A stretch of 64,000 nucleotides of DNA from Colimorpha sp045576855 (GCA_045576855.1 JAZNHG010000015.1:6852-70851); one strand, 5' to 3'. Counted from the stretch's first letter, positions 25,171 through 33,853 are shown. Numbers and translations: made by a program. The notes: generated from the letters alone by a model not told the origin.

Positions 25171-26103
25171 TTATAGTTTTATTCCACGCAGACGTGTAAA
25201 AAACAGATTTGCTCGTTTGGTGAAGAGTAATTGTGTAAGCAGACGGAAGTTTAGGAATGGATATTTTGACAACTTCCTGTGCAGCCATTTGGTGGTATTG
25301 TCCAGCCCCCATTTCTGCTTTGCCTTTTGGTAAGCTTCGTAGAAACGGTAGTCGTCGTAGAGCCATTGGTAATTATGCTTGCTTTCGAAGTCGGTCAGCG
25401 GATACTTCTCGAAGTCCGTGATGCGATATTTGTTGTCTATCGCCGATTGCTTGACGATGGTCGTTTGTCCGGCAAGGTGCCTCACCACAGACCTTGTGCA
25501 TACAACACTCCAAATGGCGTTGAGGCTCATAATGTTCTGCTCGTCGCAATCAGCACCATACAAGTCAAACGACTCATCGAACGGCCCCGTGATATCGAAT
25601 ACTTTGCGTTTCCACACGAAACACCAGGGGGCAAAATGCTTTTGGTGTTCCCAGCCTTTGTAGAATTCTTTGTCGCGTGGCAGTGCTTCAGGAGTCATCT
25701 TGGGGTAGTCGCCGCTGTCGTCGATAGGCGAAAAGCAGAGGAATCGTTGGTGATTGTCGGCCACCTCGCGGATGGCGCTGAACCAACCTTTGTGGAAGAT
25801 GATGTCGTTGTTGCAGAATGCGATGTATTCGCCATCGGTGTGTTCAATTCCAATATTGAAAAAACGGTGGAATCCAAATTTCTCGTTGGGTACCAAAACC
25901 TCCACGTTGGGGTAATGGTATTGGTAGGGATTCTCTTTGTTACTCTCGATGAGAAGTATTTGGAGGCTTTCGGCTACCCATGTCTCCGAAGCAAGGAGAG
26001 ACTCTATGGCCTGCTTGTTGAGGTTGTAGATGTCGTCGTCGAGAGCATAGGAGAGTATGATGACAGACAGTTTATCTTTGATTCCGTTGCCGTATTTTCT
26101 CAT
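25171..26103 (-). CDS. GT2 glycosyltransferase (rhamnosyl/galactofuranosyl type)
   Basis: 310 residues from ATG at 26101-26103; a TTG 24 bp further upstream lies in a family C repeat and is less likely. Motifs: KLSVIILSYALDDDIYNLNK, FGFHRFFNIGIEHTDGEYIA, CNNDIIFHKGW as the DXD-equivalent (NND), and FDESFDLYGADCDEQNIMSL as the acidic catalytic region. This NND/DE type occurs in rhamnosyl- and Galf-transferases. Cytoplasmic, with a long basic C-terminus (LFTKRANLFFTRLRGIKL). Confidence 0.85.
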   Translation of the reverse strand: MRKYGNGIKDKLSVIILSYALDDDIYNLNKQAIESLLASETWVAESLQILLIESNKENPYQYHYPNVEVLVPNEKFGFHRFFNIGIEHTDGEYIAFCNNDIIFHKGWFSAIREVADNHQRFLCFSPIDDSGDYPKMTPEALPRDKEFYKGWEHQKHFAPWCFVWKRKVFDITGPFDESFDLYGADCDEQNIMSLNAIWSVVCTRSVVRHLAGQTTIVKQSAIDNKYRITDFEKYPLTDFESKHNYQWLYDDYRFYEAYQKAKQKWGLDNTTKWLHRKLSKYPFLNFRLLTQLLFTKRANLFFTRLRGIKL

Positions 26104-26215
26104 CTTAATCAGATATTTATATTTCAATCAGAGGTTAATATCTCAATCAGAATGAAAAGAACTATCAGAATCTTTCTTTTACAATCTGATTGAGAATAAT
26201 AAAGTCATTTAGACT
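26104..26215. repeat. Family C AT-rich repeat
   Basis: Arms: ctcaatcagaatgaaaagaa (about 26144-26163) and acaatctgattgag (26181-26194), plus further aatcaga copies at 26108 and 26127. It fills the gap between the GT2 gene and the NodB-type deacetylase. Confidence 0.85.
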
Positions 26216-26227
26216 GTTTTTGTGTGA

Positions 26228-26938
26228 TTATGGCTGTCTCAGTTCGATGCGGGGCAATGTCAGGGGGTTGGCTCCGCGGCGGACGGTGCCTCCCCAGGCG
26301 CAGAGGGCGGTGCGGAAGGATTGTAGTTTGACGATGGTGAGGGTGTCGGTATTATAGGCCCCGTGGGGGTAGGAGAAATGGTGAACGGGGTGGCCGAGGA
26401 GTGCCTCCAGCTCCTGCCGGGATTGAGTAATCTCTTTCTGTTGGTCGTCGAGTGAAAGGGTGTCGAGACGGGGGTGGCTGACGGTGTGGGCGCCGATGGT
26501 GCAGAGGGGGGCGGCATCGAGGCATTTGAGAGATTCGGAGCTGATTCCCAATAGCTCGCCCGGATACCACCACATGGGGAGTCGGTTGTCGATGAAGCCG
26601 GTGGTGATATAGACGGCGAAAGGGATTTCGAGGCGTTTCAGCAAGGGATAGGCGATGTCGTGGTTGTCCTGGTATCCGTCGTCGAAGGTGAGGCAGATGG
26701 TTTTTTTAGTGGATAGTGAATAGTGGTTAGTGAGTAGGGATGAAAGTTCGTCTATTTTGATGAAGGTGTACCCATTCTGGCGATAGTCTAGTATGGTTTG
26801 TTCGAGGAAGTCGGGAGTGACCTCCAGCTCGCGCTGCGCAGGGTCGTCGCTGCGGCGCTCCACCACGCGGTGCAACATCAGGATGTGCCCCAGTATGGGG
26901 TGAGTGAGGTTGTGGAGTTTGCGGCGGAGGTCAATCAT
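26228..26938 (-). CDS. NodB-type polysaccharide deacetylase
   Basis: 236 residues. Motif 1 is LTFDDGYQDN (83-92, metal-binding Asp pair), motif 2 is IGAHTVSHPRL with the two His ligands, and motif 3 is FSYPHGAY. An N-terminal LMLHRVVERR precedes the domain. No signal peptide, so it acts in the cytoplasm or on the inner leaflet. Residues about 66-78 (SSLLTNHYSLSTK) sit where relatives have a short loop and are encoded by a degenerate direct repeat (actaaccactattcactatc, minus strand, near 26702-26735). It may deacetylate an N-acetyl sugar intermediate. Confidence 0.9.
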   Translation of the reverse strand: MIDLRRKLHNLTHPILGHILMLHRVVERRSDDPAQRELEVTPDFLEQTILDYRQNGYTFIKIDELSSLLTNHYSLSTKKTICLTFDDGYQDNHDIAYPLLKRLEIPFAVYITTGFIDNRLPMWWYPGELLGISSESLKCLDAAPLCTIGAHTVSHPRLDTLSLDDQQKEITQSRQELEALLGHPVHHFSYPHGAYNTDTLTIVKLQSFRTALCAWGGTVRRGANPLTLPRIELRQP

Positions 26939-26944
26939 ATTGTG

Positions 26945-27092
26945 TTTTTGTGCTCAATCAGACTTCTTGTCTCAATCAGAACAAAAAGAATTATCAGAAA
27001 TTTCTTTTATAATCTGATTGAGAATAATTCAGGCCATTTGGGTGGTTCGGTTAGAGATATTCTTTTCTGTTCTTTTTGTTCTGGTTGAGATT
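26945..27092. repeat. Family C AT-rich repeat
   Basis: ctcaatcagaacaaaaagaa (about 26972-26991), ataatctgattgag, the companion ggttcggttagagatattc (27045-27063) and ttctttttgttctggttgag (27070-27089). No gene. Confidence 0.85.
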
Positions 27093-27096
27093 TATA

Positions 27097-28110
27097 TCAT
27101 TTTCTTTTGAACAGCAGGCATTTGACTATCAGTTTGCGGCGGTTTTTCTTTGGCAGGGTTGGGTAGAGGCCGCTGGCGAGGAGACGGATGAGGGCGAAGG
27201 GTGTGTACTGAGAGAGGAAGTATCTGTGTTCCACATAGTCCAGAGCGCCATAGGCGATATGGGATTTGAACTTGCGGCGCAGGGCATCGCCGGAGTAGTT
27301 GCCGGGGGTGTTGTGGTCGATGAGCAGTTGGGCGAAGGCCTTGAGGTGGGTGATGTCTTCTTTGGAATCGATCGTGCAAGGAACGAAGTTGTCGAGGAAA
27401 TACTGTTTCTCTTCGTCTGTGAAGTTGGGGTTGAGCCAGAGGAGCATCTTGAGGCGCACCTCGTTGCTTTTCACGATCTGGGCTTCGCGTCGCGAGGTGG
27501 AGATCTGGGTGGCATGGGTGCGGTAGTGGAAGAGGGTGCGCTGGACGTTGTAGACCTGCGTGACGCGGTAGACGTTGGCCCACATCATGTAGTCCTCGGC
27601 CGGGAAGGCCTCGGTGCTGTAGCGGAGGTGGTTGTCGACCATGACGGCGCGGCGGAACACCGGCACGATGACCGTGCATCCGAAGAGCATCTGGGCTTTG
27701 GAGTCCTCGTGCTGCTCGGGGAAGCGTACCAGCGAGGTCTTGGTGCCGAAGAACTGGAATCCGAAGCTGCAGACTCCCACTTCGGGATGGCTGTCGAGGA
27801 CACGTATGCCGGTCTCCAACCAGTCGGGTTCGGCGATGTCGTCGCCGTCCATACGGGCCACCAGCTCGGTGTCGATGAGGTCGAGGCCTCGGTTGAGGTT
27901 CTCGGAGAGGCCCACATTGTTGGGGAAGGAGGCGATGCGGATGCGGGGGGCGTCGATGGTGCGCACCACGTCCAGGGTGTTGTCCGTCGAGGCGTCGTCG
28001 ACCACCAGCAGCTCGAAGTCGCGGTAGGTCTGACGGAGGACGCTGTGGATGGCTTCCTCGACCCAGGGGGCTACATTATATGTCGGCATCAGCACGGTTA
28101 CTCTCGGCAT
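27097..28110 (-). CDS. GT2 glycosyltransferase
   Basis: 337 residues. Motifs: RVTVLMPTYNVAPWVEEAIH, VVDDASTDNTLDVV, NVGLSENLNRGLDLI, RMDGDDIAEPDWL (DGDD as the metal site, about 88-91) and AFPAEDYMMWANVYR. It resembles the family 2 enzymes that add hexosamines or galactose in O-antigen loci. The C-terminal 60 residues are basic with a hydrophobic patch (FALIRLLASGLYPTL), suggesting membrane association. It is flanked on both sides by family C repeats. Confidence 0.92.
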   Translation of the reverse strand: MPRVTVLMPTYNVAPWVEEAIHSVLRQTYRDFELLVVDDASTDNTLDVVRTIDAPRIRIASFPNNVGLSENLNRGLDLIDTELVARMDGDDIAEPDWLETGIRVLDSHPEVGVCSFGFQFFGTKTSLVRFPEQHEDSKAQMLFGCTVIVPVFRRAVMVDNHLRYSTEAFPAEDYMMWANVYRVTQVYNVQRTLFHYRTHATQISTSRREAQIVKSNEVRLKMLLWLNPNFTDEEKQYFLDNFVPCTIDSKEDITHLKAFAQLLIDHNTPGNYSGDALRRKFKSHIAYGALDYVEHRYFLSQYTPFALIRLLASGLYPTLPKKNRRKLIVKCLLFKRK

Positions 28111-28196
28111 ATCCTTGTTTATGTCTCAATCAGATTTATATCTCAATCAGAACTAAAAGAACAATTAGAATGGTGTCTCAATCAGAACTAAAAGAA
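28111..28196. repeat. Family C repeat, left bracket of GxxExxY gene 1
   Basis: Two copies of ctcaatcagaactaaaagaa, at 28142-28161 and 28177-28196. The second encodes the C-terminus and stop of the adjoining GxxExxY gene. Confidence 0.9.
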
Positions 28197-28591
28197 CTAT
28201 TAGAATGATAATTGAGATTTGTGATTTTGTGTATCCCTTTTCCGATGCTAAAGTCGTCTGAATTGAAATTGATCAGGTAACCTAATGGTTTGTTTGCGAG
28301 GGTTAAATAGGTCTGTAATTGTTTGTAGTGAACTTTCTCCAATTGCGATACGGATTTCAATTCCGGTATGATGGTGTTTTCTACGAGAATGTCAATTCGG
28401 AAACCAATACCTAAGTTGTTCCCATCGTACATAACATTAATCGGCACTTCTTCTTCGAAATCAAGGCAGGCATTATCGAGCTCTATTAAGAGTGCTTTCT
28501 GGTAGACGGATTCCAGTAGCCCTGGACCGAGAACTTGGTGAACTCGCATAGCGCATCCAATGATATTGTAAGCCAGTGCTTGTTGATTCAT
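28178..28591 (-). CDS. GxxExxY protein (PD-(D/E)XK nuclease-like fold), copy 1
   Basis: 137 residues. The name motif is GLLESVY (G24, E27, Y30). A PD-(D/E)XK-like active site is visible: D67 in FRIDILVEN and E77-L-K79 in IIPELKSV, then QLQTYL. This family is predicted to have a nuclease fold; its biological role is unknown. It has no link to polysaccharide chemistry. The gene lies between inverted family C arms (28177-28196 and 28699-28718). Its last nine residues (SNSSFSSD and the one before) and its stop are written by the left arm. It runs with the operon. A second, only moderately similar copy is at 37025. Confidence 0.92.
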   Translation of the reverse strand: MNQQALAYNIIGCAMRVHQVLGPGLLESVYQKALLIELDNACLDFEEEVPINVMYDGNNLGIGFRIDILVENTIIPELKSVSQLEKVHYKQLQTYLTLANKPLGYLINFNSDDFSIGKGIHKITNLNYHSNSSFSSD

Positions 28592-28740
28592 GATGAAGTA
28601 TTTTCTGATGGTTCTTTTTTTTCTGATGATGGTTTGATACTGTAGAGAACTATTTTTTATTATTTCTTTTAGTTATGTTTGATATTTTTTTCTGATGATT
28701 CTTTTAGTTCTGATTGAGAAAAAAAACTGATTGAGATTTA
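28592..28740. repeat. Family C repeat, right bracket of GxxExxY gene 1
   Basis: The inverse arm ttcttttagttctgattgag is at 28699-28718, with partial copies at about 28611-28630 and a second gattgag at 28729-28735. It also encodes the last residues (FLNQN) and stop of the GT2 gene ending at 28704. Confidence 0.88.
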
Positions 28741-29627
28741 GCTTCTGCGGAGAAATATTTTCTGGTTGCGCGTAGGAGATTCTTGAGGTTCTTTTTGGGG
28801 CTGTAGTAGAGCCAGTAGAAGGAGTTGTATTTGAGGCCGCGACGAAGGGTGAAGTTTATCCGTTGCCATCTGTGCAGGTTGTCGGCGATGGAGTTGTAAA
28901 GTTTCCGCTGCAGGTCGGGGTGGGGTGTGAGGGCGCGGTCGAAGTCGTCGAAGTAGCGCAGGCGCATCTCCACCAGTTTCTGTGCTATCTCCTTTTTGCG
29001 GGAGAGGGTGAGGGTTTCGTCGCCGACGCCGGTGTAGTATAGCACTTTGTATATCTTGCCGATGGGGTACTTGAGCCAGATGCGCACCCAGTAGTCGTAG
29101 TCCTCGACAAGGAAAAGGGTTGTGTCGTAGTCACCCACGGTTTCCAGCACCTCGCGGCGGTACATGAAGGCGTAGCAGACGCAGTTGTAGAGAGGGAGAT
29201 GCACCTGGGGGTCGGGGTGGTGTACTTCGTAGAGCTGTTCGCCCGTCGCGAGGCTGAAGGCGGCATAGCAGGCGGTGACGAGGCCTTTGTCGGGGTTGGC
29301 ATCCAGATAGGCCACGAACTCCTCGAGCATGGTGGGAGCCATGCGGTTGTCGTGGGAGGTCCAGGTGAGGTATTTGCCTCGGGCTTCGCGGAAACCGCGG
29401 TTCAGCGCTCCGGGCAGCTTGAGGTTGGTCTCATTGTTGATGATGCGGATACGACTGTCTTTTTCAGTGTACTGCTGCATGATATCCAATGAGTTGTCCT
29501 TGGAGCAGTCGTTGACAATGATGAGTTCCCAGTCGGTGAAGGTCTGAACGATGACACTGTCGATGGATTGCGCCAGGAAGCCTGCGCCGTTGTAGCAGGG
29601 AAGAACGATGGAGACGGTGGGAGTCAT
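28704..29627 (-). CDS. GT2 glycosyltransferase
   Basis: 307 residues. Motifs: TVSIVLPCYNGAGFLAQSID, IIVNDCSKDNSLDIM, PGALNRGFREARGKYLTW and VEDYDYWVRIWLKY. The usual DXD is replaced by TSHDNR (about 91-96), a variant found in a subset of GT2 enzymes. The C-terminal residues come from a family C repeat, so the natural end has probably been altered by the repeat. Overlaps the WbsX gene by 4 bp. Confidence 0.9.
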   Translation of the reverse strand: MTPTVSIVLPCYNGAGFLAQSIDSVIVQTFTDWELIIVNDCSKDNSLDIMQQYTEKDSRIRIINNETNLKLPGALNRGFREARGKYLTWTSHDNRMAPTMLEEFVAYLDANPDKGLVTACYAAFSLATGEQLYEVHHPDPQVHLPLYNCVCYAFMYRREVLETVGDYDTTLFLVEDYDYWVRIWLKYPIGKIYKVLYYTGVGDETLTLSRKKEIAQKLVEMRLRYFDDFDRALTPHPDLQRKLYNSIADNLHRWQRINFTLRRGLKYNSFYWLYYSPKKNLKNLLRATRKYFSAEAKSQSVFFLNQN

Positions 29628-30721
29628 TTGCTAAAACTATCTATTGCTTCTTTCACGGCCTGTAGGAATTGATGCCCGTATTTCAGGTCGGGTTCCATGT
29701 AGTTGCCCTCGGCCCATTCGTTCCAAGATTTCAGAAAAACAAAGGAATCCTCGTCATTTCTGTTCTGCACAAGACTCAGTATCTGGGTTGCGTGTTCTTT
29801 CAGCAAATCAGGGGTGTAGTTGTACATGATGAGACCTTCACGTCCGGTACGAGGACTATGGTCCCATCCGGAGATAATGGTAGGATAGATGCCGGGGTTG
29901 GCATCCAGGGAGTTGTAGAAGAACTTCATGGTGTCTTTATACTCGAGTGCTCTTGGAGGCAAGACGTTTCCTGTCAGTTTATTGTGTATCTTTTGTCCCA
30001 GCGATACCCTGTGTTTAAGATTGCCGTAGAAGTCTTCCAGTCGGATGGTTGATATTGCGTTCATGCCTAGCTTTTGCAGGGAGGCAAGGGTTTGTTCGTC
30101 GGTGTGCAGGGAGAGTCCGATGAAGAAGATTCCCGGCAGACCGTTCTTTTGGGCAAGGGTTTGCCAAAGGTCGACGAATGCTTTGCAGTCGGGGATGTTT
30201 TGGGGGAAGTATATAGTGAAAAGAGGGTATCCGTTCCGTTTGATATACCGTTTGTCGAGGAATGCCGGCAGGACGGAATAGAAATGCTCTGTGTAGTCTT
30301 TTTCTCCGCCGTAGGTTTGCTCGATGAGAACTCTGCGGTTTTTCAATCCATGGTCAAAACCCTTCCAGGATTCGTTGGCCCAGGCGAGGCAGAAGGGGAA
30401 ATCGGGTTCGCCGGAGGAGACGACTTCATTGAAAGGGCGTTCCAGAAGTTGCTTGTGGTTGCCGAACCAGTAATGCCAGTAGCAGAAGCCGTGGATGCCA
30501 TATTGTGCTGCCAGACGGGCTTGTTCGATGCGTGTCTCTGGAACACGGAGATCGTAGTAGCCTAAGTCGGCGGGCACTTTTGGCTGGTAGTGACCTTGAA
30601 AGAGAGGCGTGGCCTTGCCGACGTTGGTCCATTCGGTAAATCCTTTGCCCCACCAAAGGTCATTTTCCGGTATGGGGTGGAACTGGGGGAGGTAGTATGC
30701 TAAGATTTTTGTTTCTTTCAT
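29624..30721 (-). CDS. WbsX/GH99-like protein
   Basis: 365 residues. The N-terminus KILAYYLPQFHPIPENDLWW followed by GKGFTEWTNVGKATPLF is diagnostic of the WbsX (glyco_tran_WbsX, GH99-like) family. Also present are HGFCYWHYWFGNHKQLLERP, LAWANESW, and the C-terminal KSWNEWAEGNYMEPD. The fold is a TIM barrel related to endo-alpha-mannosidases. Members occur in O-antigen and capsule loci, with a role that is still uncertain (glycan processing or transfer). It is soluble and lacks a signal peptide. Confidence 0.93.
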   Translation of the reverse strand: MKETKILAYYLPQFHPIPENDLWWGKGFTEWTNVGKATPLFQGHYQPKVPADLGYYDLRVPETRIEQARLAAQYGIHGFCYWHYWFGNHKQLLERPFNEVVSSGEPDFPFCLAWANESWKGFDHGLKNRRVLIEQTYGGEKDYTEHFYSVLPAFLDKRYIKRNGYPLFTIYFPQNIPDCKAFVDLWQTLAQKNGLPGIFFIGLSLHTDEQTLASLQKLGMNAISTIRLEDFYGNLKHRVSLGQKIHNKLTGNVLPPRALEYKDTMKFFYNSLDANPGIYPTIISGWDHSPRTGREGLIMYNYTPDLLKEHATQILSLVQNRNDEDSFVFLKSWNEWAEGNYMEPDLKYGHQFLQAVKEAIDSFSK

Positions 30722-30731
30722 ATACTATTGC

Positions 30732-31559
30732 TTATTTCCCCGGGTGCAAAAATGAAAGTGGTTTTAATATTATTTTCCCCAACTTATATCTGGCAGAGTT
30801 TCGGATTTGTATTTGGGCTTTGTTGATAGAATCTTTCTTGTCGAGATTGTGTATGTGATATAATATCTCTGCAATATATGGGTCTGAAATGTATGTATCG
30901 GTGAAGTGAGGGAGTTCACCGTGCTCTTGGACAAGAAAAGAAAAACTTTTTTCCACGCGGTGCTCTTCTTCAAACATCTCTGAGTAGCCGTGTCCTTCGT
31001 TGTAGGGAGTCAAGTTAGTGAAATATTCTTTTTTCGTAGTGATGTAAGGGAATCCTGCTTTATTTGCAAAATATGTGTATACTATATCGTCACAGGAGCA
31101 GTTTTGGATTATTTTTTGATCAATCAAATCAAGATACTCTCCAAAGAATTCCGCTTTTGTAAGAGAGGCACATCCGCAGTGGCATATCATCTCAGAAAAG
31201 ACAAGTTTGTTTCCACTAATAGGGTGATTGGGATATTGAGAGTGTCGCTCTAAGAAATCGGCAATCATTTCTTCGGGATATAACCAATCGTCGTCTATGG
31301 AAATAACGATGTCGTTGGGATAGCGTTTTAATGTTGGGATTAATTTTTTGTATACCTTAGTGTCCTCCACGCGGAATACTTCTATATTATGCCTGTCAAG
31401 ATATTCTTGTACATCGTTGGGAACAATTGCCTCATGGGCTAGATTTAACACGATTAAATCAGGTTTGACAGTTTGGGCGAGAATGGAGTCAAGTACCGGC
31501 GGCAGGTTCTGGAAGCGCGGTTCATAAGAGGTTAGCGAAACAATGGTTCTCTCGTTCAT
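30732..31559 (-). CDS. GT-A-type glycosyltransferase with DDD motif
   Basis: 275 residues from ATG at 31557-31559 (MNERTIVSLTSYEPRF); a TTG two codons earlier is rejected. VLDSILAQTVKPDLIVLNLA and VISIDDDWLYPEEMI (Asp triplet at about 91-93) show a GT-A fold like that of bacterial glycosyltransferases annotated as hypothetical. SCDDIVYTYFANKAG is the likely catalytic acid region. Base composition is clearly more AT-rich than the flanks, suggesting recent transfer of this section. Confidence 0.7.
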   Translation of the reverse strand: MNERTIVSLTSYEPRFQNLPPVLDSILAQTVKPDLIVLNLAHEAIVPNDVQEYLDRHNIEVFRVEDTKVYKKLIPTLKRYPNDIVISIDDDWLYPEEMIADFLERHSQYPNHPISGNKLVFSEMICHCGCASLTKAEFFGEYLDLIDQKIIQNCSCDDIVYTYFANKAGFPYITTKKEYFTNLTPYNEGHGYSEMFEEEHRVEKSFSFLVQEHGELPHFTDTYISDPYIAEILYHIHNLDKKDSINKAQIQIRNSARYKLGKIILKPLSFLHPGK

Positions 31560-31569
31560 GGGCAAATAT

Positions 31570-32451
31570 TTATTGGTTTCTGTGTTCCATCATTTTCTTT
31601 AACGAAATAACTGGTTTAAGAATTAGATGTCCTAGCCTATAGCTCTTTGTCATCTTAACCATTCTTGCGCCTTCGTCTTTCGCTTCAACTCTGTTCCAGT
31701 TTGTAAATGTTTCAAAATCGGTACATACAGTCTCGTCAATATCAAGATTCCGTCTGCGGCATGCGTCCACCATTGCTATTAGGTGCCACATAAATGCGCG
31801 GGTTTCATTTCCCCCTACGGAAATATTGCTTCCTGTATTTGTTCTATAATTATATAAAACCTCATCAATAAAAACCAGACTCCCTGTCTCTTCTAATTTG
31901 TAATATAAGTCGTGGTCTATGGCTCTTTTGTATTCAGGATTGATTCCAGCGGTTAGGTCGTAATTTTTTTTCTTGAATGTGGCGAAATGTGATACTCCAC
32001 CATCTCCTTTAATAAAGGACCCGTTGAGGGGCATTGGGTGTTGTTGTGTGGAAACCTTTATGAAGTTCATATTAGCATCCGTAATGTTATGGCGGGAATA
32101 TATCAAGGCTGCATTTTCATTCAATAGATGAGCATTAACCATTTTTTCAATGGCATTGGAAACCAAGGTGTCATCAGAATCCAGAAAACCACATATCGCG
32201 CCATTCGCCAATTCAGCACATCGCCTTTTTGTGTATCCGCATCCTCTGTTTTCTTCGTTTTGAAAAATACGGATTCGGGAATCACCTGACAATTCTTTAT
32301 AAATATCGAGAGAGTTGTCTGTTGAAGAATCGTCAACAATCACTATTTCCCAATGGGTATAGGTCTGGCAACAGACACTCTCAATGGCATCCATCAGGTA
32401 GCGGCCATTGTTGTAGTTGGCTATTAGGACCGAGAAAAGGGGGGTGTTCAT
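31570..32451 (-). CDS. GT2 glycosyltransferase
   Basis: 293 residues. Motifs: LFSVLIANYNNGRYLMDAIE, IVIVDDSSTDNSLDIYKELS, and FLDSDDTLVSNAIEKMV with DSDD as the metal site (about 92-95). DHDLYYKLEETGSLVFIDE is the catalytic acid region. AT-rich like its downstream neighbour. The ATG overlaps the stop of a truncated Y1 transposase (ATGA). Confidence 0.9.
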   Translation of the reverse strand: MNTPLFSVLIANYNNGRYLMDAIESVCCQTYTHWEIVIVDDSSTDNSLDIYKELSGDSRIRIFQNEENRGCGYTKRRCAELANGAICGFLDSDDTLVSNAIEKMVNAHLLNENAALIYSRHNITDANMNFIKVSTQQHPMPLNGSFIKGDGGVSHFATFKKKNYDLTAGINPEYKRAIDHDLYYKLEETGSLVFIDEVLYNYRTNTGSNISVGGNETRAFMWHLIAMVDACRRRNLDIDETVCTDFETFTNWNRVEAKDEGARMVKMTKSYRLGHLILKPVISLKKMMEHRNQ

Positions 32452-32903
32452 TGTGGGAATTGCTGTATGGGTTGGTTGTTATGAGGAGCGACCTGAAGGC
32501 CGCTGCGCTGGACGACCGTCGGGGTGTTTGTAGTGGTGGACTTTTGTTTGGGTTGGCTGTTCAGGGCTGCGCAGGCTTTGCTGCTCGCTGCCTTCCAGCT
32601 GGCGATGATATTGCCCAAGGGAAGTCCTTCTGGCAGTTGTTCTGTGACATACAGCACCAGATGTACATGGTCGGGCATAATCTGGTGTTGGAGCACACGC
32701 ACCTGAGGGTAGCGCTTGGGAAGGGACTCAAACTCGCGCCACACGGCTTTCCCTTCCTGGCTGAGGCTTATCCATGCTTTCGTTGCATCTCCCGTCACCG
32801 TACCCAGTAACTGTCTGCGGTCTTTGACCGCTACCGTTATCAGGTAGATGCACCTATCATGGTTGTCGTGCCAATGGCTCCGTTTTGTCCTTTCTCTGTC
32901 CAT
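32448..32903 (-). pseudogene. Truncated IS200-like Y1 transposase, RAYT C
   Basis: 151 residues, homologous to the first 113 residues of RAYT B. LITVAVKDRRQLLGTVTGDA, then HUH at H79-V-H81 in QIMPDHVHLVL, then NIIASWKAASSKA. The half that should carry the catalytic tyrosine helix and the GYNDRIL block is absent. After about residue 115 it turns into a Gln/Thr/Pro-rich tail and stops. Nicking activity is therefore unlikely. The frame is otherwise open and its stop overlaps the next glycosyltransferase start, so it may persist as a translated leader. No family B palindrome was seen at its ends. Confidence 0.8.
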
Positions 32904-33853
32904 TAGTGTTTTGCCATCTTTTTGAGAAAATGTAGCGTCTGTTTGGCTAAACGGAAGGTTTTAGGCATTCGCCGTTTGAATTTCCGTTTAATCTTGGTGG
33001 AAAGGCTCTGCTTTTCGTATTTAATCAACGAGTTGGTCTCTATGCAGATGACGTCTTTATGAGACAGTTGTGCTATTGTCGTTGCTTGGCGCAGGGAACT
33101 CTCAATGAATAGGACTCCGTCGTGCTGGGAATAATAGTCGGCCTTATATTCTCCATAACGCCCCCATTTTATGCGAGCTTCGCGCGAAGGCATGTCCAAC
33201 ATGACCAGATTGTGGTATTTGATGTTGTTCTTTTTGAGCCAGGCTTCGGTCTGTGGCCGGTATTTCTCCAATCGGCATGTGACGATGGTCCCGATGGTGG
33301 TTGTGGGGATAAACAGAGGGGTGGCGTTCAGGATATAGTTGGTGTATATTTCGCCGTCGTCGTCGACGGGAGGGTCTACGCACAGCACGCCGTCGAGGTC
33401 GATACATGCGTTTTCCAGCAGGCGGTGATGGAACAGGTTCCATTCGAAGATACGTACATCGTCGATAATTTCTGCGTATGCGTCAACCATGTGGCTGGAG
33501 GTGCTTGTTACAATGGGAGCGAAGTAACAGAATTCGTATTTATTAGACACGGGACGCAGCTTCTGTTTAGCGTTTTCAAGGGATGTGCCAGACATTACGC
33601 TGTCATCCACCACCAGCACTTTGCGTATCGGGGTATCGGTCACCATGTGGGCCCGGGTGGAACCGATATTGAAAATTCTTCCCTCCACGAACGAGTCGAT
33701 GTCGGAAAGTCTTTTGTTGAGATAAAGGGCCACCATATTGGCTACCATGAGTCCGCTGCGTGGAATGCCTACAACAAGGTCTATGTCGTGGGGTATCTTC
33801 CACAGTTTGCTGCGGAGCATCCGGCTTAGTTCGGAGGTGGTGACGTATCTCAT
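32903..33853 (-). CDS. Phosphoribosyltransferase-HAD fusion protein
   Basis: 316 residues. Residues 1-145 are a type I phosphoribosyltransferase: VVGIPRSGLMVANMVALYL, then the PRPP loop VLVVDDSVMSGTS (79-91). Residues from about 150 form a HAD-like domain: motif I is DLDGVLC with D152 and D154, and a lysine-rich helix follows. The C-terminal 40 residues are basic. Similar stand-alone or fused proteins occur in some polysaccharide loci; the substrate is unknown. One possibility is a phosphoribosyl donor made from PRPP and then dephosphorylated. It is flanked by a methyltransferase (4-bp overlap) and the truncated transposase. Confidence 0.8.
   Translation of the reverse strand: MRYVTTSELSRMLRSKLWKIPHDIDLVVGIPRSGLMVANMVALYLNKRLSDIDSFVEGRIFNIGSTRAHMVTDTPIRKVLVVDDSVMSGTSLENAKQKLRPVSNKYEFCYFAPIVTSTSSHMVDAYAEIIDDVRIFEWNLFHHRLLENACIDLDGVLCVDPPVDDDGEIYTNYILNATPLFIPTTTIGTIVTCRLEKYRPQTEAWLKKNNIKYHNLVMLDMPSREARIKWGRYGEYKADYYSQHDGVLFIESSLRQATTIAQLSHKDVICIETNSLIKYEKQSLSTKIKRKFKRRMPKTFRLAKQTLHFLKKMAKH

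Noticed and set aside
25171..26127. Longer start (TTG) for the GT2 gene
   Set aside because: The eight extra codons lie in a family C repeat and an ATG at 26103 fits the domain start.
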